From the NCBI RefSeq assembly GCF_030052815.1, contig NC_079497.1, forward strand, positions 18,986,258 through 19,050,257: a DNA stretch of 64,000 nt, read 5' to 3'. This DNA is from Hevea brasiliensis (lineage: Eukaryota > Streptophyta > Magnoliopsida > Malpighiales > Euphorbiaceae). Of the stretch, positions 10,386 to 22,535 are shown one piece after another; within the stretch, counting starts at the first letter, position 1, and every line of letters begins with the position of its first letter. A program made the position numbers and the translations under genes. Below the pieces are notes generated by a model. The model was given only the letters and a program-made list of their open reading frames with translations. It was not told the DNA's origin and ran no database searches.

Positions 10386-11242
10386 TGTAACACCCCTAAT
10401 TGTATAGCCTGCTATATTTCACTGTTTCGGTGATCGGTCTCGATCTAGATAATTAAGGGGATTAGAACCACATCTAAGACAACTAGATAAGCCCTAAACA
10501 CAAATAATTGGGAATTGTCAATTTGTTAAGTATAAATAAGAAAAACAGAACATAATAAGTTAAATGAGCTGAGAGTCACAGCGATGGGTGACTTTCTCGG
10601 GAAGGACTGCGAAGTCAATTTAAACTCAAATTTCGAACCGTAAAATATGACGCTGCGATCCTTAAGACTATTGCGAACACAGTGGAAAAGAGAAAATCAT
10701 GAAAAAAAAATGTTAAGCCAGTCAAATAATTAGGTCAGCGATCTAAAAGAAATATTGAATTATTTGCAAACTGGATCGAACAGGCGAGGGGCAATTTGGT
10801 TAATTGACCCCTAGAGCTGACTCCTGACCTAACTATCAAATAAAATTGGAGAAAAGAAAATTTCAAAATCGGGAATTAAATTAAAAAACTAATAGAAAAA
10901 TAAATAGAAAAAAAAGGGAAAAAGAAAAAGTGAAGGTGATGACATCATGCATGACATCATGCATGATGCAATAAACATTATAATTAAAAAATTAATTTTG
11001 GAAAATTGTGGTCTTCCTAAAGGATTAAAAACATAAAAGAAAAGAAAAAAAAAAAAAACAAAAAGGTCATCATCTTCTCAAAACAAGCCGTCTCCCATCT
11101 CTCACCTCTCCATCACCAAAATCCTCAATTAAAGCTCATTTTTGAGCTTGAAGAACACCAAATCCCACCATAGAAAATTGTCCTACCATAACTAAACTTT
11201 GTTTGGGCAACTAAAAAAGAAGATTCAAGGAGAAAGAAAGAA
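10386..11242 (+). repeat. Truncated 5' LTR of Tekay copy B
   Basis: Matches the first 859 bases of the 3' LTR (15095-15953) and stops abruptly inside a GAGAAAGAAAGAA stretch, where gag sequence begins. About 2.67 kb of LTR is missing. Confidence 0.85.
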
Positions 11243-11244
11243 AT

Positions 11245-11640
11245 TTGGTGGACCTAGCAGACGTCGAGGTGGAAGATTTGGAAGGGACAGATTCTCTAGA
11301 CAGAGACCCCCTAGGTCTGGTTAGCAGTCGAGAAGGGGTTCACAACCTCCCCACCCCTGTGAGACTTATGGCAAGATTCATGGGGGAGAATGCTATTGGG
11401 TAACATGAGCCAATTTTAACTGTGGAGGCAAGGGTCATATTGCAAAAGATTGCACTAGTGCTCCTAGATTTGGTCCAGCTCCTACGACTACAGAAGGATC
11501 TATTCAGAGTTCTGCTCCCAGAGATTCACAACCAGTTGGCAGAGGAAGAGGTAGAGGTAGAGGCACTACCTTTGGCAGTCAGGGTATTGTTGGTCAGTCA
11601 GCACAAGGAAGTGCTTCAGCCAGGGTTTACACGATGAGAC
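11245..11640 (+). pseudogene. Gag C-terminal fragment with zinc knuckle (Tekay copy B)
   Basis: Nucleocapsid end of Gag, which binds the element's RNA. Arg/Gly-rich sequence leads to a first cysteine motif in which one Cys has become Tyr (CETYGKIHGGEC), then an intact CCHC-spaced knuckle region reading FNCGGKGHIAKDC, with Asn-Phe where the first Cys is expected (two residues lie between F and C). A Gly/Arg stretch (GRGRGRGRGT) follows, continuing in the same frame into protease. A TAG near 11321 and a TGA near 11404 interrupt the frame. The N-terminal capsid region is absent because of the deletion joining LTR to gag. Confidence 0.65.
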
Positions 11641-12299
11641 AGTGAGAAGAGGCTGAAACTTCCAATGTTGTAGCTGGTACATTCTCTATCTCTGATCAAT
11701 AAGTATTTGTGTTGTTTGATCCGGGTTCAACCCACTCATATGTTAGTGCTAGCATAGTCAGTTCACTTACTGTTTCGTGTGTCAAAATGGGTTTTGAAGT
11801 GCTAGTAACTAGTCCGTTAGGACAAAAGGTTCAGGTCAATAGAATCTATAGAAGCTGTCCTTTGGTGATCCAAGAATATGTTTTTCTGTCAGATTTGATT
11901 GAAATGCTCTTCAGAGATTATGATATTATCTTGGGCATGGATTGGTTAGCTAGGCATCATGCCATAATTGACTGTAGACTGAAGACAGTCACTTTTGGTC
12001 TCCCTTTGTACGGTGATGTGGTAATACATGGAGAGAGGCATTTACTGCCATCAAACATCATTTCGGCTGCACTAGCCAGAAGGATGATCAGAAAAAGGTG
12101 TGAAGCATACTTGGCACATGTGATAGACACCCAAGTGGGGAGCCCAGCACTGAGGGACATCCCTACAGTATGTGACTTTTCGGTTGTATTTCCTAATGAA
12201 TTGCTAGGATTACCTCCAAAAAGAGAGGTGCAGTTTGAGATTGATGTTATGCCTGGTGTGGACCCAATCTCTATAACACCATATAGAATGGCACCTATA
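11641..12299 (+). pseudogene. Retroviral-type aspartic protease region (Tekay copy B)
   Basis: Protease cleaves the Gag-Pol polyprotein. The active-site loop is FDPGSTHSYVS (catalytic Asp codon at 11718-11720), in the DPG variant common in this chromovirus lineage rather than DSG. The conserved ILGMDWL flap-distal motif is at about 11926-11946. Stops occur at 11643-11645 and 11700-11702 just ahead of the active site; the domain itself is then open to 12374 and runs into the linker before RT (FPNELLGLPPKREVQFEID). It shares one frame with gag and RT. Confidence 0.8.
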
Positions 12300-13613
12300 G
12301 AATTAAAAGAGTTGAAAGTGCAGTTGCAAGAGCTGCTTGACAAGGGCTTTATCCGCCCTAGTGTGTCACCTTAGGGAGCGCCAGTGTTGTTTATTAAGAA
12401 GAAGGATGGCACTCTCCGCTTATGTATTGACTATCAGCAGTTGAATAAGATGACAATAAAGAATAGATATCTATTGTCCCCCATTGATAACTTGTTTGAT
12501 CAGTTGAGGGGTGCAGCTGTGTTCTCCAAAATTGACCTGAGATCAGGTTATTATCAGCTAAAAGTACAAGAGCAGAGTATTCCTAAAACTGCCTTCAGAA
12601 CCCGTTATGGCCATTATGAGTTCTTGGTCATGCCATTCGGGTTAACTAATGCTCCGACTGCTTTTATGGATCTGATGAACACTGTTTTCAGACCATACCT
12701 CGATTAGTTTGTTGTGGTATTCATAGATGATATATTGGTCTATTCGAGGAGTGTAGAAGAGCATGATAGACATCTACGGATTGTGCTGCAGACTTTGAGG
12801 GAGAAACAGCTATACGCCAAATTGTCGAAGTGTGAATTTTGGCTGAAAGAAATATCTTTCTTGGGGCATGTAGTATCGGTAGAGGGCATCAAGGTAGATC
12901 CAAGTAAGATAGAAGCTGTCCTTAATTGGAGGCCACCCAGAAATATCATAGAGATTCGCAGTTTTCTGGGTTTAGCTGGATACTACAGTCGATTTGTAAA
13001 AGGATTCTCCATGTTGGCATTTCCATTGACCAAGTTGCTTAGGAAAGATGTAAAATTTCAGTGGACGGATAAATGCCGACAGAGTTTTAATGAATTGAAT
13101 AAGTGTTTGACTGAAGCTCCAGTCCTGATTTTACCTACTCTGGGTAAAGAATATACTGTTTACAGTGATACTTCTCATAATGGGTTAGGTTATGTATTGA
13201 TGCAAGATCGAAATGTCATTACCTATGCATCACGCCAGCTGAAACTGCATGAGAGGAACTATCCAACACATGATTTATAGCTTGCAGTTATTGTGTTTGC
13301 TCTTAAGATCTGGAGATACTATTTATATGGGGAGAAGTCCTACATCTACACAGATCATAAGAGTTTGAAGTATTTGGGCACTCAGAAAGAGTTGAATTTG
13401 AGACAGAGGAGATGGTTAGAGTTGATAAAAGACTATGATTATTTGATAGACTATCAGCCAAAAAAAGCTAATGTGGTGGCTGACGTCTTAAGTCGCAAGA
13501 CTATGGCAAGTCTACGGGTTGCTCTTTTGTCTATGGTACATGAGTTGAGATCATTACATGCCAGCTTAGAGATTAATGATGAGGGACAGACATCAATTGC
13601 ATGGCATGTATAG
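12300..13613 (+). pseudogene. Reverse transcriptase and RNase H (Tekay copy B)
   Basis: RT copies the element RNA into cDNA and RNase H removes the RNA strand. RT blocks in order: [48 protein letters not shown] (first catalytic Asp), [20 protein letters not shown], and FIDDILVYS (the catalytic Asp pair, about 12720). RNase H follows with [28 protein letters not shown] and [11 protein letters not shown]. In-frame stops are at 12372 (TAG for Trp in WGAPV), 12705 (TAG for Gln), 13278 and 13611; there is no frameshift. All RT catalytic Asp residues are present, so inactivity comes from stops only. Confidence 0.85.
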
Positions 13614-15048
13614 CCAGTATTGATTGATCAGATTAGAATGGCTACTTAGAATGATCAGAAGTATCAGAAGCAGTTGGAAGAAGTCCGGTAGGGTAAGAAA
13701 CCAGAATTCTCAATAAGAGATGATGGTCTACTATTACACCAGGGCAGAATGTGTGTTCCTAATGATGTTGATTTGAGGCAGATCATTTTAAAGGAAGCAC
13801 ATGAATCTTCTTTTGCCATGCACCCTGGTGGCACAAAAATGTATAGAGGGCTAAAGGAGCATTACTGGTGGATGGGTATGAAAAGAGATATGGTAGAATT
13901 TGTTTCCAAATGCCTAACTTGTCAGCAAGTGAAGGAGCATCAAGTACTAGCTGGTTTGTTACATCCACTACCAGTGCCGGAATGGAAATGGGAGAGAACA
14001 ACAATGGATTTTGTGATGGGACTTCCGAGGACACAGAAGAGTCATGATGCAGTTTGGGTCATTATTGACAGATTGACCAAGTCTGCTCATTTTCTGCCAG
14101 TGCGGATAGACTACAGTTTAGAAAGATTGGCCAAGTTGTACATTAATGAGATAGTAAGGCTACATGGAGTGCCAGTATCCATCATATCAGAGAGAAATCC
14201 TAGGTTCACTTCTAAATTCTGGGGTAGTCTTCAGAGAGCCCTAGGAACTAGATTGAACTTCAGTATGGCATTCCACCCACAGACAGATGGCCAGTCTGAG
14301 AGGGTAATTTAGATCTTGGACGACATGCTACGGGCTTGTGTGATTGAGTTTGAGGGCAATTGGGACATACACTTGCGTTTGATTGAGTTTGCTTACAACA
14401 ACAGCTACCAATCAAGCATTGAGATACCTCCATATGAAGCTTTGTATGGCAGGAAATGTAAAACCCCATTGTGTTGTGATGAGGTAGGCGAAAGAAAGAT
14501 GATTGGGCCAAAAATTGTTCAGCAAACTGAAGAGAAAATCAGATTGATCAGAGATCGACTTAAGACTACATCAAACCATCAGAAGTCCTATATTGATTTG
14601 AACAAAAGGGATATTGAGTATGCAGTGGGTGACAAAATATTCCTTAAGGTTTCCCCTTGGAAGAGAATTATGAGATTCGGCAGAAAGGGGAAACTGAGTC
14701 CTCATTTTTTCGGGCCATATGAGGTTCTGGAAAGAGTGGGTCCTTTGGCATATCGTTTGGCACTACCTCCAGAGTTAGAGAAGATACATAATGTCTTCCA
14801 TGTGTCTATGTTGAGGAGGTATCGATTAGGCCTATCTCATGTACTACCAGTGGAAGAAATTGAAGTGAATGCAGACCTCACATATGAGGAAGAACCCATA
14901 GAGATTCTAACTTATGAGGTGAAGCAGCTACGGAACAAGCAGATACCGTTAGTGAAAGTGCTGTGGAACCATCATTCGGGCCAAGAAGCTACTTGGGAAT
15001 GAGAGGAGGACATGAGGAGACAACACCCACAGCTGTTTAGAGACTGAT
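13614..15048 (+). pseudogene. Integrase and chromodomain (Tekay copy B)
   Basis: Integrase with the N-terminal zinc site (HP near 13820, H in EHYWW, CLTCQQVK), the core MDFVMGLP, and SERNPRF where the family has SDRDPRF, so the second catalytic Asp is Glu here. AFHPQTDGQSER carries the neighbourhood of the catalytic Glu. The GPYEV module, [13 protein letters not shown] and a chromodomain-like tail (VKVLWNHHSGQEATWE) follow. In chromoviruses that domain steers insertion to heterochromatin. Stops are at 13647, 13689, 14310 and 15001 (TGA, probably from CGA); the natural end is TGA at 15046-15048. The whole pol stays in one frame. Confidence 0.85.
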
Positions 15049-15079
15049 ACCAGGTAAAATTTTGAGACGAAATTTATTT

Positions 15080-15094
15080 TAAGGGGGGGAGAAT
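15080..15094 (+). other. Polypurine tract of Tekay copy B
   Basis: TAAGGGGGGGAGAAT immediately precedes the 3' LTR start at 15095. It primes plus-strand DNA synthesis. Confidence 0.8.
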
Positions 15095-18000
15095 TGTAAC
15101 ACCCCTAATTGTATAGCTTGGTATATTTCACTGTTCTGGTGATCGGTGTCGGTCCGAACAATTAAGGGGATTAGAATCACATCTAAGACAACTAGATAAG
15201 CCCTAAACATAAATAATTGGTAATTGTCAATTAGTTAAGTATAAATAAGAAAAACAGAACATAATAAGTTAAATGAGTCGAGAGTCACAGCGATGGGTAA
15301 CCTTATCGGGAAGGACAGCGAAGTCGATTTAAACTCAAATTTCGAACTGTAAAATGTGACATTGCGGTCCTTAGGACTATTGTGAACATAGTGGAAAAAG
15401 AGAAAATCATGAAAAATAAATGTTAAGTTGGTTAAATAATTAGGTCAGGGATCCAGAAGAAATATTGAATTATTTGTAAACCGGATCGAACCGGCAGGGG
15501 CAATTTGGTTAATTGACCCCTAGAGCTGACTCCTGACCTAACTGTCAAATAAAATCGAAGAAAATAAAATTTCAAAATCGGGAATTAAATTAAAGAACTA
15601 ATGGAAAAATAAATAGAAAAAAAAAGGAAAAAGAAAAAGTAAAAGGTGATGACATCATGCATGACATCATGCATGATGCAATAAACATTATAATTAAAAA
15701 ATTAATTTTGGATAATTGTGGTCTTCCTAAAGGATTAAAAACATAAAAGAAAAGAAAGAAAAAAAAAAACAAAAAGGTCATCATCTTCTCAAAACTAGCC
15801 GTCTCCCATCTCTCACCTCTCCCTCACCAAAATCCTCCATTGAAGCTCATTTTTGAGCTTGAAGAACACTAAATCCCACCATAGAAAATTGTCCTATTAT
15901 AACTAAACTTTGTTTGGGCATCTAGAAAAGAAGATTCAAGGAGAAAGAAAGAAGGAAAAATTGAAGAAAGGAAGATTAAAATTCTGCACTAAGGTTGGTA
16001 ATCCAAACTTGAAACTTTTAGTTTAATTCTTGTATTTTTTGCTTAATGAACCTAGAAATATGCTTAAAATGAAATGAAAATAAGTGTTGGAGGACTAAGT
16101 ATGGATTTTGGCCAGCTAGGGTTTGGCTGGGGAATGTATGAATTTGGTTGAATTAAATATGTTAGTAAGCTTGTATGAGTGGTGAAGTGATGTTGGTATG
16201 TTTGGAATCAATTAAATGTAACAAATTAGTGAATTAGGGTTTGGACCTAGGGTTTTGGAGGACAAAAATTGGAGAATTGGTCAAATGGTGTGTTTGACCT
16301 TGTTTGAGCTGAAAAATGGTCATTTGTGACCAATTGTAGTATGTTGGAAGTGTTAGAATTAGGTTTAAATTCGGATTGATTAGGGACATGCTGCAGGTAG
16401 CATGACCAAGGTCCCTTTCAGGGACCAAAACTGAAAATTTACCAACCAATTGGTGTGAGGCCAATTGGGATGAAACTAGACACAAAATGACACATTTTTC
16501 GTTTAGGAATCATGCCCAAAAAGTGACCATAGCATAGTGAAAAAATTGGCCAAATCCGGACTTAGGTATTCTGCCCTGTACAAAAATGACCAAATGAACA
16601 GTGTTTGTTCATTTGGTCATAACTTGGGCTAGGCAGGTCTAAATGACCTGAAATTTTACCAATAGAAAGCTGGGATATAGACCTAAAACTTTCATGAAGA
16701 AAATACACCCAAATTATGCCCTTAACCAAGTCATTTAGCCACCCAAATTAGTGACCTAAAACTGCCAGAACCGAAATTTGCCCAGAAAATCTGGGTTAGA
16801 CCAGTCTAGAAGCCATGATTCAAATGGCTATAACTTGAGCTACAAAACTCAAATTGGAGTGATTCAAAAAGGAGAATAAATTTAAGACAATAAGGAACAA
16901 TTTATATGAAGAAAACTTAGTCAAATTCTAACAGCAACATGACCAATGGAACAGTGCAACATAGGACACCAAAACTGAAAATTTGCAATTTTGCCTAAAG
17001 GACTTAAAATTTGAGAAAACAACCAAAACCAACAAGTTAGGTAACCAAAATGTGGTATGTGGATGCAATTAGAATTCTCATACCTATTAAGCATCAGAAA
17101 GTCAACAAATTGACTTGAAAAGTGTAGTGAATAGTAACCCCGAAACACAAATTTTAAAGAATGCCAATTTTAGCATATTAAAGCTAGGTAAAAGTAAATT
17201 TGAATTTATTTTTAGATTTATGATAAGTTATGATACTGAAAAATTGTAAAACTGTGTATTTCAGTGGAAAAGAATACCTGAAGAGAAACCGAGGGATCGA
17301 GTCAAGGCCAAGAGGTGCCTCGTATAAGGTTTGTGCACAACATAGAATTTCTGTAAATTTTCTTCTGCACATCTTTTTGAATGAATTGAAATATTGAATT
17401 GTGATATCATTGTCTTGAAATGTTTATTATGCTTTTAATTTAAATTGTTGAAAGTTTAATTGTATATATTTGAAATGGCATCAAATGTTTAGTAAATTGT
17501 TAAGATAGTTTTGAAACCACAGTGTCTTGACCCTATATTTAAATACCTCACTAGCATGACTAGTGGGGGAAATCAGTTTCAAATTTTGATTCCTTCTCTG
17601 GCTAAAGTATTGAGGTGTGTGCTAGTAGAAGAAGAAAAAAAAAGGGTTCCCATATATTTGAGCTAGCTGGCCATGTGATGTGACTTCTCCTTAGCCTCTG
17701 GCTATTGAGATGATATTTGTTTCGAATGACATGATATAACTGTGTGTCTTTATGAAATTTGTTTTGAGACTTTTGAAATGAAATTGTTTGGATTAAAAAT
17801 CTTATAAATCATGTTTTGAATTTATATTGCATGTTCAGTTTAATTTTGAAATAAATATGATTTAAATTCCGCATAAAGATTATTTTAGTATGTTGTGCAC
17901 CACTGAGTCCTAGTACTCAGTGATGGTTGTTATTGCTGCTGCAGATGTAGAGACTAGAGGAGCAGTAGAGTGAGCTGCTGAGGATTGAGGAGCTACCTAC

Positions 18001-18619
18001 TCTGAAGTTTATCGGGTATATTTTATGTCCTGGTTGTAAAAATTATTTTAATGTATGTAATGTATGTAAATTTAGGAAATGGTCATGAGTAGTTGTATGA
18101 AGCTTGTATTAAATTTTAGTTTGGATTTTTCCTAATGTAAATTTTTAGAATGATGTATCTAAATTGTTTTATCTTTATTGAAATATGATTGGAAATATTT
18201 TGTTTTAATTTGAATGAAATTGAATTATAGTATTTTGATGATGTTGAATTTTGGAAATTGAGAAATGATGTTGAAATTGATTGGGATGGATGTTGATTTG
18301 ATGAAGTTGTTGAGATAAATCATTGGAAGTGCTTTTTACAGGTATTTGAAGAACTGTTTTCTCAAATACAGACGGCACTCTGCCAAAATTTTTATAAAAT
18401 TTGCAGAAAAATAAAATGGGATAAAAATTTTAACTAGTTTTCAAACTCTAATTAAATATTTTAATACCTAGTAGAAAATGCTCACCACTTATGAAAGTAA
18501 GAAAATTATTTTAAAATCCCTTGTAGGATACTTAATAAGTTATAGGTAGGTGAAGTTCGGTAGTTCATTAGGTATTGTATGGGATCATGTTATGCCTTAC
18601 AGAGGGGTAAGGTGTGACA
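15095..18619 (+). repeat. 3' LTR of Tekay copy B (3525 bp)
   Basis: Runs from TGTAACACCCC to GTGTGACA. Notable internal parts are a 15-bp perfect hairpin (16586-16620), two copies of a roughly 88-base module (16615-16702 and 16826-16913), a CTGAGT...ACTCAG palindrome near 17905-17922, and the conserved GAGTAAGGTGTGACA-type end. I see no convincing internal gene. The LTR is long for a chromovirus. Confidence 0.85.
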
Positions 18620-18665
18620 TTCTTAGAAGGACTTTTTTCGTGAACCAATTATCATATCGTGTGAT

Positions 18666-21600
18666 TGTAACACCCCTATTTGTATAGCCTAGTATATTTC
18701 ACTATTTTGGTGACCGGTGTTGGTCTGGACAATTAAGGGGATTAGAACTACACTTAAGACAACTAGATAAGCCTTGAACATAAATATTTAGTAATTGTCA
18801 ATTAGTTAAGTATAACTAAGAAAAACAGAACATAAGAAGTTAAATGAGCTGAGAGTCATAGCGATGGGTGACCTTCTCGGAAGGACTGTGAAGTCGATTT
18901 AAACTCAAATTTCGAATCGTAAAATGTGACGCTGCGGTTCTTAGGACTATTATGAACACAGTGGAAAAGATAAAATCATGAAAAAGAATTGTTAAGCCAG
19001 TTAAATAATTAGGTCAGGGAGCCAGAAGAAATATTGAATTATTTACAAATCGGGTTAAACCGGTGAGGGGCAATTTGGTCAATTGACTCCGAGAGCTGAC
19101 TCCTGACCTAATTTTCAAATAAAATCGAAGAAAAGAAAATTTCAGAGTCAGTAATTAAATTAAACAACTAATAGAAAAATAAATAGAAAAAAAAAGAGAA
19201 AAAAGGAAAAGTAAAAAGTGAAGACATCATGCATGACCTCATGCATGATGCAATAACTATATAATTAATAAATTTAATTAATTTGATTTTATGGTCTTCC
19301 ATAAGACAAAAAACAAAAAAGAAAAGAAAGAAAAAAAAAAGGAGAAGTTATCTTCTTCAAGCCGTCACTCACCCCTCTCTCCCTCACCCTCACTTTCCTC
19401 TATTAGAGCTCTTTTGTGAGCTTGAAGAAACTAAATTTCAGCCATAGAAATTGCAAGTTCCATAATTAAAGTTTGTTTAGGCAACTAAAAAACAAGAGGT
19501 AAGGAGAAAGAAAGAAGAAAGGAAGGAGTTGAAGAGGAAGAAAATTTTGCACAAAGGTTAGTGACCCAACTTGAATTTTTTTGGTTTGATTCTAGTGTTT
19601 ATGATTGCATGAACTTGGAAATAAACTTAAAATGAAATGAAAACAAGTGTTAGGGGACAAAGTTGAATTTTGGCCATCTAGGGTTTGATGGTGTATACAT
19701 GTGTTTTGATTGAATTAGTAGAGTAGGTAAGCTTGAATGAGTTAAGGAAACATGTTTATAGGTGTTTAATTAGCTAAATGTAACAAATGGCATGAACTAG
19801 GGTTTTGGCATCTAGGGTTTTGGAGAAAAAAATGTGAGAATGTGTTAAATGGTGTGTTGGACTTGGTTTGAGATGAGAAATGGTCATTTGTGACCAATTG
19901 AGATGTGTTGGAAGTGTTAGAAGTGAGTTTAAATTCAGATTGAAAATGGTCATGCTGCAGGCAGTAGGACCAAGGTCCCTTTGAGGGACCAAAACTTAAA
20001 ATTTACAAGTCCAATTGGTATGAGACCAATTGGGAATGAAAATAGACACAAAATGGAACATTTTTTATTTAGGAATCATGCCTAAAAAGTGACCAAAACC
20101 TAGTGAATAAGTTGACCAAATTCGGATTTATGTAGTTTGACCTATACAAAAATGATTGAATGAACAGTATTTGTTCATTTGGCCATAACTTGGGCTAGGC
20201 AAGTCTAAATGACCTAAAATTTTACCAATGGACAGCTGAGATATAGACCTAAAACTTTCATGAAGAACAAAAACTCAAATTATTCCCTTAACTAAGTCAT
20301 TTGGCCACCCAAAATTAGTGACCTAAAACTGCCAGAACCAGTTTGGTGCCCAGAAATCTGGGTTAAGTCCAATCCGGCAGCCATGATTCAAATGGCTATA
20401 ACTTGAGCTAAAAAACTCAAAATGGAGTGATTCAAAAAGGAGAATAAAGGTAAGACAATAGGGAACATTTTCTATGAAGAAAGTTTTGCTAAATTCTAAC
20501 AGAAAAATGACTAATGGAACAGTGCAACATAAGACACCAAAACTGAGAAATTACAAATTTGCCTAAAAGACTTAGATTTTGAGTAAACAACAAAAACCAA
20601 CAAATTTAGTAACCAAAATATGGTATGTGGGTGAAGTTGGAATTCCCATACCTATTAAGCCTTAGAAAGTCAACAAATTGACTTGAATAGTATTGTGAAT
20701 AGTAACCCCGAAATACAAATTTTAAAGAATATCAAGTTTAGCACATTAGAGCTAGGTAAAAGTGAATTTAAATTTATTTTTGGATTTATGCTAAGTTATG
20801 ATACTGAAACACTATGAAACTGTGTGTTTCAGTAAAAAAAACACCGGGAAAGAACCTAAGGTATCGAGTCAAGGCCAAAAGGTGACTCATATAAGGTTTG
20901 TGCACAACATCAACATGCTTTAAAATTCATTTGCAAAGTGCATGAAATGTGTATTATGTTTTTCCTTTGAATTGTTGAAAATTTATTTGTGTATATTTGA
21001 AATAGCAATGAATGTTTAGTAAATTGTTAAGATAAGTTTTGAAACCACAGTGTCATGACCACATGTTTGAATACCTCACTAGCATGACTAGTGGGGGTAA
21101 TCAGTTTCGAATTTTGATTCCTTCTCTGACTGAAGTGTTGAGGTGTGTGCCAGTAGAAGAAGAAATTGAATGGATATCCATATATTTGAGCTAGCTAGCC
21201 TTGTGATGTGACTTCTCTTTAGCCTCTGGCTATTGAGATTATATTTGTTTCGAATGGTATGATATAACTGTGGGTTTTATGAAATTGGTTTTGATACTTT
21301 GAAATGAAATTTTTTGGATTAAAATCTCATAATTCATGTTTTGTATTTAATTCTCATGTTCAGTCCAATTTTTGAATAAATGTGATTTAAATTCTGCAAA
21401 AAGATTATTTTAGTATATTGTGCACCACTGAGTCCTAGTACTCGTGATAGTATTATTATCATGCAGATATAGAGACTAGAGGAGCAGCAGATTGAGCTGC
21501 TGAGGATTGAGGAGCTACTTGCTTTGAAGCTATCGGGTATAATTTATACCCTGACTGTAAAAATTTATTTTGATGTATGTAATGTATGTAAAGGTATGGA

Positions 21601-22177
21601 CATGTAAAACTGGCCTTGAGCAGTTTGTATAAAGTTTGTAATAAATTTTAGTTTGAATTTCTCTTAATATAAATTTTTGTAACGATAAATATAAATTGTT
21701 TTATCTTTAATGAAATATGAATGGAAGTATTTTGCTTTAAATTGAATGAAATTGATTAATGGTATTTTGATGAATGTTGAATATTGGAAATTGTGGATTT
21801 ATATTTTTGGAAGTTGATAAATGATGTTGAAATTGATTGGGACGATTGTGAATTTGAAGAAGTGGTTGAGATAAATAATTGGAAGTGTTTTTTTTTAGGT
21901 ATTTGAAGAACTGTTTTCTCAAAATACAGATGGCACTTTGCCAAAATTTTTATAAAATTTGCGGAAAAATAAAATGGGCAAAAAATTTTAACTGGTTTTT
22001 AAGTTTAATTAAATATTTTAATACCTATTAGGAAATGCTCACCACTTATAAAAAGTAAGAAAATTGTTTTAAAATCCCTTGTAGGGTACTTAATGAGTTA
22101 TCGTTAGGTGAAGTTCGGTAGTTCATTAGGTATTCTACGGGATCATGTTATGCCTTACAGAGGGGTAAGGCGTGACA
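18666..22177 (+). mobile_element. Solo LTR of the same Tekay family, TSD GTGAT
   Basis: A full-length LTR (3512 bp) with TGTAACACCCC start and GTGACA end, flanked by GTGAT at 18661-18665 and 22178-22182, and with no internal region. It is colinear with the LTR at 15095-18619. This is the usual product of recombination between two LTRs of one element. It lies 46 bases past copy B in the same orientation, within the Tat LTR. Confidence 0.9.
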
Positions 22178-22219
22178 GTGATAAATTTTGTCAGTAATAT
22201 TTTGTAAAAAAAAAATGCC

Positions 22220-22535
22220 TAGATTGTCAAGGAAAGGACTCTCTCCCGATCTCCCCTATTTTATACAGAATAGGTTTACAAGATTCCAAACTACGAGGAT
22301 TCAGGAAAGTACTCTCTCCTGATCCCTTTAGTTTAATACCAGAGAATTTCAAAAGGTACAGGAATTTCAGGAAAGGACTCTCCCAATTCCCCTTATTTTA
22401 TACAGAATAATTTTATAAGATGTATAACTATGGGAATCCAAGAAAGGACTCTTTCTTGATCCCCCTAATTTAATACCGAAGAATTTTAAAAGGTACGAGA
22501 ATTTTGGGAAAGGACTCTCTCCTGATCCCTCTATT
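22220..22535. repeat. Tat LTR tandem array, about five units in alternating order
   Basis: Units of about 65-73 bases carry GGAAAGGACTCTCTCC and GATCTCCCC. Every second unit has TTTTATACAGAAT while the others have TTTAATACC, giving a dimeric pattern like the array at 3353-3690. On the minus (LTR sense) strand the core is the same GATCGGGAGAGAGTCCTT type. Confidence 0.65.

Larger units (their letters stand above)
10386..18619 (+). mobile_element. Tekay/Del-type Ty3/gypsy chromovirus (copy B), TSD TTCTT
   Basis: A complete insertion with both outer ends: TGTAACACCCC at 10386 and GTGTGACA ending at 18619, flanked by TTCTT at 10381-10385 and 18620-18624. It has a truncated 5' LTR, a gag remnant, a full pol and a 3.5-kb 3' LTR. 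The first 857 bases of the two LTRs align with scattered substitutions. Lineage is judged from the DPGSTHSYV protease, the integrase and the C-terminal chromodomain. It sits in the Tat LTR. A deletion removes the rest of the 5' LTR, the PBS and the start of gag, so this copy could not prime its own replication. Confidence 0.85.

Noticed and set aside
11957..12343. Minus-strand open frame of 128 codons opposite the Tekay protease/RT region
   Set aside because: Shadow of the conserved plus-strand pol; a similar shadow lies opposite the RT region of element E (57545-57886).
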